A stretch of DNA of 64,000 bases from Lycium barbarum (lineage: Eukaryota; Streptophyta; Magnoliopsida; Solanales; Solanaceae). This document shows positions 22,475 through 34,084 of this stretch, in pieces (within the stretch, counting starts at the first letter, position 1; every line of letters begins with the position of its first letter). Made by a program: the position numbers and the translations under genes. The stretch spans positions 48,274,938-48,338,937 of the forward strand of contig NC_083337.1 in NCBI RefSeq assembly GCF_019175385.1, read 5' to 3'. The notes below the pieces were generated by a model. That model was not told the DNA's origin. It did not search any database and saw nothing but the letters and a program-made list of their open reading frames with translations.

Positions 22475-23889
22475 CACAATGTGCCCTTACCATCTTTATT
22501 AGTCCTCGTAGTAGGGTTACACTTATGATAAGCTAATAATCACAGTTCAAACTAATTCATGACTCAAAATATCCTCGAACTCATATGGAACATTTCCTTC
22601 ACCTATTCTCCTCAATTTTTGCAATATAGACCTATCAGTACGGGACTAGGGTAAACTCTTACTTTACCACAACTTCATTCCACCATGAGTACTCTCACTC
22701 TTGATTTCCTCATACCGGTGATCATTCAATTATCCTTTATTCTTTGTTGACATTCTATTGTTGCCCTTACATCATTTTTATTGGCAATTTCTTCGCGATG
22801 ATCGTTTATACAGTTCTATAATACACACTCTCGTATTCGTTATCGCCGGCGACTTATGAAATACTCTATAATCCCCGATAGTACTGCTATATTGCTACCC
22901 ATAAGCGCACTACCTTCCTCCTCTTCAGAGATCGCCGCCTGCCTATAATTATCCTTTTTGTTAAGATTCTCACTTTTTTGGCACTAAGATTTCTTTTTCC
23001 CTATAACTCAATTGTCCTTGGGATTCATTTCATTCTTCTTCTTATTTTTCTGGATGACCTGCAAACCTTTCTTATCCTCTTTGTTACCCTTCCGAATATG
23101 TCACTGCATATTTAGATGCGGTCCAAATTTTTCCGATACGTGCGATTCGAACCACGGTCTAGAAAAATCATATCTCACGTCAATTAGAATCATTCTCTTT
23201 GACTCGTTAATCCCCTTACTTTCCTATCATACTTTCTTTCCCGTACCTTCCCCATAATATACTTATTTCCAATCCATTTCTACTTCCTCCTAATACATTC
23301 TCGATATATCAATACATCTCGAACTTGGCTTCTTCAAACTAATACATTTCTTTATTTGGAATTTTGGGAATGTCATATTCAATTCTGTACTAAATCTGCT
23401 CTCCCCCCCCCCCCCCCTTTAAGGATGTTCTTATACACCAGCAACCTTTGAGTAGTAATCATCTTTGATAATCCTCTAGCCGACCTTAATGATCCTTTAG
23501 CTCCTCTGTTCCTTATAATACCGGAGTTCCTTCATCGTATGGTTTGACTTATTTTCCTTTCTGCTAGTTCAAGTCTGGTATTAAATCAAATGCTCATACA
23601 TATCCGATCTAAAGCAGGCGCCCTCTTTATTGTCTTTCCAATTCTACCTTTTATAACTAGTAATTCCCTGGGCTAATGGATTAATGGGGACAGCGGAATT
23701 CATGAAGCCCCTTTATGGAGTGTTCTACTATACCTCGCTCCTTCAACCCTAGTCTTTTTCTACAATCATCTTCTTAACACTGTTGAAATTCTTCTTGCTC
23801 TAGGTTCCCAATTCCAATTTTCGTCTATATATACCATTAAAGTTAATAATCCATATCCTTTCATTTGCTTAGCTCATTTGTCCCGTAAC
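22475..23889. other. Decayed intergenic or old element sequence
   Basis: No ORF or recognisable domain is present. The sequence is pyrimidine-rich on the plus strand, with a run of about 15 C at 23402-23417 followed by TTTAAGGATGTTC, which resembles an inverted polypurine tract but has no LTR end beside it. It is probably the worn-down internal region of an old minus-strand element. Confidence 0.4.
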
Positions 23890-24182
23890 TGTCACGACCC
23901 GACTAGGGGCCATGACGGGTACCCAGGGCTAACCACCGAGAACCGCTCATACCTTTACCCATCGTACACATAAAGCTTTCATTCATTAATTGTATACTCA
24001 AATCATAGGAAAACCATTTTTCACCTTGAAACATAATTACCTTTATCTACATAAGCCCTTCGGCTATCAAATAATATACAAACGATAAGGACATCGTGAG
24101 ACCGTACTACCCACACATGCGTATCTACGAACCTCTACTAGAGTACTAAACATATAGACGGGACAGGACCGGTCGTGCCCAA

Positions 24183-24248
<66 letters not shown>

Positions 24249-26488
24249 AAAGAATAAGTCAATGGCACCTCCGGAACAATGGAGTGCTCTCAAAGTCTGC
24301 TAATAGCTCATACGTGTCTGGATCACCTCCCTGTCTACCTGTGGGCATGAACACAACATCCAAAGAAAACAGACGTCAGTACGAACATTGTACTGAGTAT
24401 GTAAGGCATGAATGAAATGAACATAATAGAGAAATCATAAGACATAAGATGAAGATATAACCTGCTTATCTTTTAAGAGTGGATACATTTCATACATATA
24501 TCATATATAATCATAGTACATGTATCATCATAGCGCATACATCATCATATCATATAATATCATCATCGTTAACCTGCGTCGGGGTAACCATCACATGCCG
24601 CCCACTAGCGTGTCATGCCCGGCCCTCTAGGCTCGGTGTAAACATAGCAGCCCGCCTTAGAGGTGACATGCCCGGCCATTTAGGCACGGTGGAATCGTAT
24701 GCAGCCCGCCTTCGCGGTGAAATGCCTGGCTAACTAGGCACGGTGGAATCGTATCGTCATATAGTCAACATAAACTTATCATTATCATACATCTAATAGG
24801 CATATCATAACCTTATCATAACTTAGCATCATCATACATTCAGCATTAATCATACATTAAAGCTTGAAGGTAACCATGGCTATGTCGGGGTGACATGAGG
24901 TCGTGAACCCCCGACTACGTTATGGAGTGATCATAATCGTCATATCTCACCTTGGAGGGACTAACATTTTAAGGTGAGTGCACACAAGGAAAAGCATCAA
25001 TGGAACTATACTTAGGGTCATTAACCTCATGGACATCGTACCTCACTTTAAGGTTCTTTGTACTTAAACTCATCATCATTATTATCATGCTCGTATCGTA
25101 TCTCTTTTCTTTAGCTTATACATATATAGCTCGTTACAGTCATGGACTCATAGTTTCCTTTATTTATGAAGATCATGGGAAAAAAGGAGGATTCATGCCA
25201 TATGAGTCATGCCATAGAAGGAAAGGATTAGCCTCACATACCTCTTTCATTTAACAATTCTATCACTTGATTGTTCTCCTTCGATGCTCGCGTTTCTACC
25301 TTCAAGAGAATTCGCATCAACATTAGCTAATTGATTATATGAACGTGCTTACTAATGCTGGAGAAAATTGGGCAGCATTTCCTTTATTTATACAACTTTC
25401 CTCACCATACATATCAACTCCAAAATGTCTATAAGAACATTCACAACATTATAACCAACAATCTTTATTCATCCACATTTCTAAATTTCACTCCGATTCA
25501 TCTATAGTCATGGTCATAGCAGACTATTACGTTCACTCGCATATAATTCTTATCCCATGTTCTAAATGTCACTTATAACATACTTATAATTACAACATCT
25601 CAAGAATCATGATTCATTTCAACTACAACTCAAAAATCTCACTATCCTCTCATACATGACCCATTTTCTATCTCCTTCTACAATCCAAGTCTTTTCAGCA
25701 CTCATTACCTGAAACAACATGGAATAATCATAAAACATACCTTAGATAGTGTAGGAATAAGCCTTGAGTGGAAATACTTCTCTTACACCGAAACCCTAGT
25801 TCACTTCCATTGGAATTTCTTGGCTTGGATGAACTTTAATGTGTTTCTTACACTTGATTTTGTTGGTTTGATAAAGTTGATCATCAATTTCTCTTGGGTT
25901 CTTGTTGATGAAGAGTGGAGAGTTCTCTAGATTGTTCTTGAATTGTGGAGAGAAAGAATGAAATAAATGGAATGAGATTGGTCCCTTATGTAAATTTTAA
26001 AAGTTGTCCCGACCAGATTCTACGGACCAACATACTGGCCGTATGTATGGCCGTAGATCTGGTCTAGTGAAGGACCCATTCTGGTCACAACATACAGCCT
26101 AACAGACGGCCAGTATGTTTTATATGGCCATTATGTTGGGCCGTATAATGCCCAGTCTTCCCGAACTCTTTCTCGTCGACTCGTTTGATCTCCAATCCTT
26201 ATGGAACCTTCTTAATACTTGTTTAACACCTCATTACCAATCTAAGGGACATTATAACTCTTCTCGAAGACATCATTAAGTCATCGTTAACCTGTTGCTC
26301 GTAACTCTTTTCCAATACATGGCATATACCTTGCATTTCTTGGCAACTTCCGTCTCTTACCTCGAATGTCTTTGAAATCTCATTTAGAATCATCAAATTT
26401 TATTTCTTACTTACCAAGACATCGTATACTTCGTGCCCTTCATTATCCTATTCACTGTATGTTAACGGGAAATTTTTGAGGTGTAACA
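23890..26488 (-). repeat. Element F left (3') LTR, H subfamily
   Basis: It is bounded by TGTCACGACCCG and GGTGTAACA. It contains a TA/CA microsatellite, an approximately three-unit CCCGGCC...GGCACGGTG minisatellite (24590-24750), intron-end motifs at 25241 (donor) and 24339 (acceptor CCCACAG|GT), and decayed palindromes near 26020-26150. Confidence 0.88.
24186..24247. repeat. (TA)n(CA)n microsatellite
   Basis: About 24 TA units are followed by about 7 CA units, inside the F left LTR. It is likely length-polymorphic. Confidence 0.95.
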
Positions 26489-26526
26489 TTCTTCCCCCCC
26501 TTTTGGAACATTCGTCCTCAAATGTT
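26489..26526 (-). promoter_or_regulatory. Element F polypurine tract and stem-loop
   Basis: The minus strand reads AAAAGGGGGGGAAGAA next to the LTR start. The adjoining inverted repeat is at 26507-26526, with one mismatch in the stem. Confidence 0.85.
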
Positions 26527-26699
26527 AAGTTCTCGGGAATCCTACAAAAATTTCGCCAGAGTTTCCCATGGCACTACCATCCTGACACAACAGGCCATAA
26601 TAACATTGCATCACAGGGCCACAACACAATAGCAATATAAGTTGGCCACACAAGACCCATATACATAAAAAGAAAACATACATACCTCATAGTTTCGAT

Positions 26700-27620
26700 A
26701 TTTCATTATGGATCTCTTCTGGGGGTAGAAATAGGTGCGGGTACTTAGATTTCATATTCTCTTCCGCTTCCCAAGTCATTTCCTCTCGCTTATTATTTCT
26801 CCATAAGACTTTGACTTAAGCCACTTCTTTATTTCTGAGCCTCCGCACTTGCCTATCCAATATGGCAATGGGTACTTCTTCATAAGCCAACCTTTCTGTC
26901 ACTTGAACATCATCTATTGGAACAATACTCATAGGATCTCCAACACACTTGTGGAGCATTGAGACATGAAAAACCGAATGGACGGATTCGAGCTCTAGGC
27001 TAAGTCCAATTCATAAGATACTTGACCCACCTTGCGGGTTATTCTATAAGGTCCAATGTATCGAGGACTTAACTTTCCTTTCTTACCAAATCTCATCACC
27101 CCTTTTATTGGTGACACCATTAAAAATACCCAATCATCAACTTGAAATTCTAAGTCTCGCCGGCGGTTGTCCGCATAAGATTTTTGGCGACTTTGGGTTG
27201 TCAACAATCGATCTTGAATCACCTTGACCTTTTCGACTACTTGTTGAATCAATTCAGGACCTATTAGTTGTACTTCCCTTACTTCAAACCATCCAACTGG
27301 GATCTACACTTCCTTCCATATAAGGTCATACAGAGCCATTTGGATACTGAAATGGTAGCTATTGTTGTATGCAAACTCAATAAGAGGTAAATGATCATCC
27401 CAACTACCACCGAAATCCAGAACACATGCTCTTAGCATATCTTCCAAGGTCTGAATGGTACGTTCGGCTTGCCCATAAGTCTGCGGATGAAATGTCGTGC
27501 TAAGATTTACTTGAGTACCCAAACCTTCTTGGAAGGCTTTCCAGAACTTAGCTGTAAATTGTGGCCCTCTATCTATGATAATGGTATCAGAATACCATGG
27601 AGTCGCACAATCTCCTTGAG
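26700..27620 (-). pseudogene. Element F integrase C-terminal half
   Basis: It keeps DRGPQFTAKFW, the catalytic Glu region QAERTIQTLEDML, SWDDHLPLIEFAYNNSYH and, in a second open stretch (26995-27252), FGKKGKLSPRYIGPYRI. Frameshifts and stops split it near 27000 and 27300. The integrase zinc finger and the first catalytic Asp are absent because of the internal deletion. It is not functional. Confidence 0.85.
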
Positions 27621-28361
27621 ATACAGCCTTGCATAACTGAGGGGCAATCACGCATAATATGGCCTGGCCGACCACATAAATAGCAAATGTCTGAACCTGA
27701 TCGACATTGACCCCAATGAAACTTCCCACACTGGGAACATCGTGGTACGGGTGGCCTCGCCTGACCCGAATCACCCCTAAACTGAGACCCTGAAAAACTC
27801 TGACTCGGCCCTGAACGAGTAGATCTATAAAATCTCTGGCTTGAAAATCGTGGAGGTGAACTGGTCATAGAATAGCCTGAATGTCTAGGGAACTGCTGCC
27901 TGTGTCCACCTCTAAACTCGCTCATCGAACCCGATGATCTGGCCCTCTTGCTATGGCCCCTATCTTGCTCACGTTCACTTCTCTGCTGCTGCAGGCTTTC
28001 TTCTAAGTTCAAAGAATTTCGGATGGTTCAAAGTAATAAAATCACGGGCCCTTACACTAACAGCCCTATCACCTTGCCCTGAACTTTGCCTCTGAGTCTG
28101 GGCCGCAACCAATTGAGTAAGCAAATTAATGGCCTCTTTTACATCTTGGCCCGAAGCATCTGGTGGAGGAGCTGGAGGTGCTGGAGCTGGGGTGGAGGCT
28201 CCCTCACGCTCCTCAGTAATAGGCACTGTCTGGGAGGACTGAGATTGAGCCGCACTCTGGGACTCACTTTCCTCTACTACCGGTGGCGGTGTTCTTTCAG
28301 CCAGCTTTTCTGCTACCGTCTTTCCCTTTTGGGCCGCTGTAGCCTTTCTCTTTTTAGGCAT
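27621..28361 (-). pseudogene. Element F gag, internally deleted
   Basis: The start is the ATG at 28361 (MPKKRKATAAQKG). After a Pro-rich linker, NLLTQLVAAQTQR and FITLNHPKFFE, most of the capsid domain is missing. The C-terminal part (LEESLQQQRSERE, KRARSSG) follows in another frame. Both Cys-rich motifs are intact: CSQCGKFHWGQC and the CCHC knuckle CYLCGRPGHIMRDC. The frame then runs straight into integrase sequence, marking the large pol deletion. Confidence 0.85.
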
Positions 28362-28555
28362 CTCTGAAATACACAACACATGATTAAGGAACAAGAATTT
28401 CTTATATCATAGCTCTATTGCACGATTCTTATGAAGAAAGAAGGTCAATCATTCCTAAAATGTCCGCAGCTTCTTGTTTATAAGTGTGGCGCGCAACCCA
28501 CCCATAACCAAGACTCTACGGGACACGGCACGTAGACACACCCTAGGATTGAACT

Positions 28556-28567
28556 GCTCTGATACCA
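28556..28567 (-). other. Element F primer-binding site (tRNA-iMet)
   Basis: The minus strand reads TGGTATCAGAGC, next to the 5' LTR. Confidence 0.9.
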
Positions 28568-28571
28568 CTTT

Positions 28572-29208
28572 TTTCACGACCCGACTAGGGCCGCGACGAG
28601 CACCCGGCGCTACCCCACCTGGGCACCCCTTTAACATACATTCACATAACTTCTAGGTGAGCCATAAATCAAATCATGCATTCTAGTCATCAATCATACT
28701 AGTCCCATTTGGGCGACAACATTTCCTATATAAATTCATAGGCATCTATGCCACATCAAATGTACATGGGCCGACGTGGCTGACAATAATATACAAAACA
28801 CGGGCCAACAAGGCCAGACATATCTAACCATATATACGTGACTACGAGCCTCTAAGAAGAGTATAACATATCACATGAGCGGGACAGGACCCCGCTATGC
28901 CCATAATTATATACACAAAAGAATAAGTACCCAAAAGCTATGGCTCCGAAGGAAATGGAGCTCCGCTATGTAATCTCTGAATAAGCAGCTATGGATCAAG
29001 TATGTCTCCCTGTGCACCTACGGGCATGACGCAACGTCCACAAACAAAAGGACGTCAGTACGAAGAATGTACTGAGTATGTAAAGCATGATCAAAATCGA
29101 TATAGAAGCATAATGATCAACATGTGAAGTAGCATAGGAGGGGAGACAATAATATCATCATCATGGCACTTACTTGCTTTCCATAGAGACATTCCGTTTC
29201 TATTGCGT
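28572..29208 (-). repeat. Element F right (5') LTR, part 1, D subfamily
   Basis: The inner terminus reads TTTCACGACCC instead of TGTCACGACCC, so the canonical terminal dinucleotide has mutated. It carries the acceptor-like CCCGTAG|GT at 29018 and the TCAGTAC hairpin. It is interrupted by solo LTR G; the first copy of the duplicated TGCGT is at 29204-29208. Confidence 0.85.
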
Positions 29209-32208
29209 TGTTATACCCCATATTTTCATACATTGGGACGTTTTAAACTAAACGCGACAAGTTAAAGACAAGACTATTTTATGATACGAAGTAGAGACTT
29301 TAACTTCCGGTTTCGATTCAAGTCACAAGTTACCTACAAATTTCGTTTGGTATAGAAGCATTAATGGAAATTGGGATTTAATTAACCATGATTGGATTAT
29401 TAAGTGGGATTGGGAAACAAAAAATCAGTCCATTATTATAAGCCATAGTTGGCCGTGTAGGTTAGTGATGTGGTCAATGGTTTTTGACCCAAAAATTTGA
29501 GTGGGACACATGTCCAATTCATGGAAGGAATATATAAGGCAAAATTCTGATTCATACATCACTAAGCAACTCATTTCAACATTCATAAAGCAAAAAATAT
29601 AGAGATAGAGAGAGAGGGTCTCTCGGCTAGAGCTGGCCGAGAGAGAGGTGCCCCAAAGTTGATCCAAAAATCAGTTTTTCAAGCAATTTAACTCCCTTAT
29701 AGAGGTATAATAACATGTAGCATTCATTGGTATAGCAAGAACAAGTGTTAAATTTCAAGAAATGGATTTGAAGGCTTAGCCGATTGAAGCATTGGGCTAT
29801 AAGGTAAGAAGTTGATCCCTTTTCATATGTTTAGTGGTGAATTGAATGTTTATGATGTTGCATGTTGGCATTGGACTGTTTTTCTTGAAGTTGAAGTGGG
29901 CCGTGTGATGTAGACTTAGGTGAAATGATGCTTAATCTCCTTGTACATGTATTGGGAATGAATTGAATGTGTTGTTGTATAGATAATTGGATGAAAATCA
30001 TGAAGCTGTTGTAGTTGTGTTGAAGCCGTGTAGGAGACTGCTTTAGAGGAATTTATGGACTGGTTTGTGTCATGTTTTGATTGTTGTTGTTATGGACATT
30101 GTGGTGTATTGTATGCATTATGAATATGTGAATTGAGGTGTTAAAGAACTGAATCATGTTGAAGGGGGAAAACAGTCCAAACCGTGGACTGTTTTAATGT
30201 TAGGAGTGAATTAGTGTATGTTGAATGTTGATTATTGTTATGAACGCATAGTGAAAGTGAAGTTTAATGATTCAAGTTGAAATTGAAATGGTTTGTGGGC
30301 TGTTGTAAGAGTAATATGATGCTAAAACAGTTCCAATAATCGTATAAGTAATGTTGTAAACGTGTTGTTGTCGTTGTAGTTGAAGTTGGAAAATTGCGAA
30401 ATAGAAATGGTAGTGTGGTGTGTGTTGTTTGACCGTGAGTATGGGACAGTTTTGAATGATGTACAAGCTGTCCAAAGTTCCCTTAAGTCATGTTTAAACA
30501 AGTTCGGATTGATACATGAAAGAATGACTAACAACATTATCTTGTAGCACTAGTTGGTTTGAATGCGAACGAAACGTCGTCTAAATGTTAGAAAGGGATT
30601 ATTAACTTTAAAATACGTATTGAATTCCCTCGTAGACTAATTGTAACTCTTGATATCTTGATATAGGATAAGTGCTATTGGGCAGCAAGTACAAGTTATA
30701 ATACGACTAAACGCTAAAGGTATGTAAAGCCTATTCCTTCTTTTCTTGGCATGTCCTAGACGTAAGTAAGGAATGATATGAACCTTGGGGTAAATTCTAC
30801 TCTCTAGTTCCAAGCATGACTTATGATTCTATTCATTCCGTAATGTTATGGTCACGAGCCTACTATATAATTGACTAATGAATGATGTATAGAAGTTCCT
30901 ACTTTTAAAGAATTGCATAATTAGAGGCATACTTGACTATCAAAAGTTACACCATGTCAAATTGATACATGTACATGAAATCTGAAACGTTCCTTGCTAT
31001 AACTTGTAATGAGATTTAAAAAGAACTGAATATGATTATTATCCTGACACTTTAGAGCTGGTTAGTTACTTATCTATTGAGTCTCAAAAGATGAATTGCA
31101 TATATGTGGTTGCTTATTATTCTGCTTGTGCTTACCGCTATATCCTTCACTGAGTCCCGGGCCAGGACACGTTTTCGTGCGCATATTTACTATATTACTA
31201 ACCGAGCCCCTCACTAGAGGGCCGGGACACGTTATATATATATATATATATATATATATGATATGATGACATGATGATATGAAGATGGCGGCCAGGAGGG
31301 CATCTATTCCTTATTACCGAGTCCCTCACTAGAATGCCGGGACACGTATATGTTTATGTTATGATGCTATGATTATAATTACCGAGTCCCTCACTAAAGG
31401 GCCGGGACACGTTATATATGTTATATACAGAATGATTATTCAGCCTTGATTACAAAACTCTATATTGATATTGATATGAGAATGATACAGATGAAATATG
31501 TTCAAAGGCAAGTTTTATGAAATTCTGTTTGTTGCATTGGGTCCTACACACCTTGTCTCAGTATGAGTCTATTACTATATTTCATGCTTTACATGCTCAG
31601 TACATATTCCGTACTGACCCCCTTTTCTTCGGGGGGCTGCGTTCATGCCCGCAGGTACAGACGCTCGTTTCGGAGATCCGCCAGCCTAGGATATCTATTC
31701 AGCTACTTTGAAGTGCTCCTTTGTTCCGGAGCCTAGTTTGTGGTATAACTCCCTTTTGTTGTATATGTATGTGTTTAGTTGGGGTACGGCGGGGCCCTGT
31801 CCCGTCATATGATTCTGTCATTACTCTTAGAGGTCTATGGACACATGTGTGGGTTTGTATATAGTTGTTGTTGCGTTGTATGAATATGACTTATGTTTGG
31901 GGCGTACCCATTCGTAATGGCAGCCTTGTCGGCTTGCATATATATATATATATATATATATGTTTGGGATGTTGCGTGTAGTGGCAGCCTTGTCGGCTTG
32001 CGTAAATATATATATGTTGTTGTTGAAGATCGTAACTCCTCAGGAGACAGGTGCCTACGACATACAGAATTGTGACAGCTTTAGAATAACGTCCTGCTTT
32101 TTATACAAATAAGTTCATAATATGCTGGTTATAAAAGATTATAGTTAACAGTTGATATGAGTGTCCAATTCGGACACTAGTCACGGCCTACGGGGTTGGG
32201 TTGTGACA
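29209..32208 (+). mobile_element. Solo LTR G, 3,000 bp, with perfect TSD
   Basis: TGTTATACCCCA at 29209 and GGGTTGTGACA at 32208 are canonical LTR ends. The flanking 5-bp direct repeats TGCGT (29204-29208 and 32209-32213) are identical, proving insertion into element F's LTR followed by LTR-LTR recombination. It has a TATA box (TATATAAG, 29531-29538), donor-like sites near 29801 and at 30720, and an acceptor at 31654. A four-unit repeat with a CCCTCACTAGAGGG core lies at about 31148-31420, with TA microsatellites at about 31232 and 31936. No coding sequence is present. Confidence 0.92.
29531..29538 (+). promoter_or_regulatory. TATA box of LTR G
   Basis: TATATAAG is followed about 30 nt later by a likely start region (CATCACTAAGCAAC). 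Confidence 0.5.
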
Positions 32209-34084
32209 TGCGTATCCGCATACATACATCCAAATCCTTACTTAATTACCCTCATAATCATTTACATCTCATATACATAACATATTCGTACTCTTAATGA
32301 TGTCATATACATAGCATATACACATATATGCAGATATACATAGCATGCCCGACCATGAAGGTTCGGTGTTTCATACATACTTGGCCAACCAAGGCTCAAG
32401 GTTATATCTACCTGGCCCTACCAAGGCATCAGGGTTATCCATACCATCTGCAGATGTGCGCGCGCGTTATGTAATCATATACATACATATACATATATTC
32501 TACCCGGTGTTATAAGCTCAGGGTTTCATAAAGCCCTTCATAGGCACACATAAGTATAATAGCCCATAGGCACCTTTAGCATCATTATTATTATCATCAT
32601 CATTATTATCGTCATCATTACTATCATCATCATTATTATCATCATTATTATCGTTACATCTACATTATAGGCTTACTCGTCGTGTAAGGAACGTAGTACA
32701 CATCAAGGATTGCAGGCTCAGTAGCTTTTGAGAATAGAATCATATGGAGCACATCATGATCTCATAGAAGGATAAATTATTGGCCAAAGAACCATGCCTT
32801 ATGAAAGAAGGGTTAGCCTTACATACCTTTTCGTTGAACTATTCTACACTTGCACGTACTCCTCCGATGCTCACGTTTCTACCTTCATTAAGGTCATACT
32901 ATCATTAGAATCGATAACTAGCACACATGGCTAAAGCTAGAGAAAATCGGGCAACATCTCCTTTATTTGTACAACATTTGCCCATATCGTAATTCAACTC
33001 CCAAACGTCGACAATACATTCACAATATCATAACAATAGCCATTAATCATCCACATTATCTAGATTTCTCAATTTGCTCCTAGTTCACCCATATTCATGG
33101 TCATAACCCTCGACCTCGTCCATTCATATACAATGTCGATTTCATGATCTTAACGTCGTTTATAACACATTCATATCACAACACAACAATAAACATGATT
33201 CAATTCAAACTATTTCTCAAAAGGTCACTATTCATCATTCATGACCTATTTTACCATATTTTTCTACAATCCATGTATTTCAACTCTCCAATATCTTAAA
33301 CAACGTATAAATATCATGAATCTTACCTTAGATGTTGTAGGAACGAGCCTTAGTTGATAATAATCCACTTGAGCAAAAACCTAGTTTTCCTCCATTTGGA
33401 TTTCTTGACTTGGATGATCTTTAATGGGTTTTTCTTCCACTTGATTCACTTGATTAACATTGTTAATGACTAATAATCCTTGAAAACTTGTATAATAAAT
33501 GTAGAGAGATGTTTTAGAGAGAAGGGGTGTGATGTAGAAGTGAAATGAAATAAGTCTTGGTCCCCTTATTTAACGACTTAAAAATCTGAATTGAAGTGCA
33601 CAGTGGTCGTAAACTTGGTTTACGGCCCGTATTCCAGTTTACGGACCGTCCTTCATGGTCGTGTTTAACCATAGCAGAATCAGAAACTCAGGCTGCAACA
33701 GGGTGATTTACGACCATGGTTTACGGGCCGTAAATCACTTTACGGTCCGTATTCCGGGTTGTATTTAACCATTGATCATCTGGCAGAAATTTGAAGTCTC
33801 GAATGCCAAAATACGACAGGCTAGTTTACGGACCGTATACCATTTTACGGTTCGTATTTCACTTTACGACCGGCTGGCCAGATTGCAAACCTGCAACTTT
33901 TCACATTTCTTGACTTTTCATTCTAATCATCCACATCCATTTGCCTACCTTTCTCATCTCATACCTTGCCATATCTTAGCCAACTTTCTCGTCTTGCATC
34001 GGATGCCTTTGAAATCTCGCCTAAGGTCGTCGAACGTCATTTCTTACTCATGGAACGTCATACACTCGTACTCATCACTAGTTC
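32209..34084 (-). repeat. Element F right (5') LTR, part 2
   Basis: This is the continuation beyond solo LTR G, starting with the second TGCGT. It has an ATC/ATT-rich microsatellite (about 32578-32655), the donor-like site at 32826 and a minus-strand TATA-like TTAAATAAGGGG (about 33563-33574). A cluster of TTTACGG-N-CCGTAAA inverted repeats lies at 33600-33870. It aligns with element D's LTR in reverse and is cut by element C at 34084. Confidence 0.85.

Larger units (their letters stand above)
23890..34084 (-). mobile_element. Element F: internally deleted chimeric Ty3/Gypsy element
   Basis: The order is left LTR (23890-26488), polypurine tract, integrase fragment, gag, PBS and right LTR (28572-29208 plus 32209-34084). 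Protease, RT, RNase H and the integrase N-terminus are missing, and the integrase core is joined to the gag knuckle. The two LTRs belong to different subfamilies: the left resembles solo LTR H, the right resembles element D's LTR. Solo LTR G splits the right LTR. The right end is cut at 34084 by element C, about 50-60 bp short of the expected LTR terminus. Confidence 0.85.

Noticed and set aside
23140..23165. Box B-like GGTTCGAATC on the minus strand, suggesting a tRNA or tRNA-derived SINE
   Set aside because: No box A, acceptor stem or cloverleaf could be found at the right distance; a 10-base match is expected by chance.
23402..23420. C-run followed by TTTAAGGATGTTC as a minus-strand polypurine tract
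   Set aside because: No LTR terminus lies beside it and the conserved stem-loop is missing, so it cannot be assigned to an element.
23890..28571. Reading the F left LTR as the true partner of the right LTR
   Set aside because: Their sequences match different subfamilies (H and D) along most of their length, so they are not a pair made by one reverse transcription.
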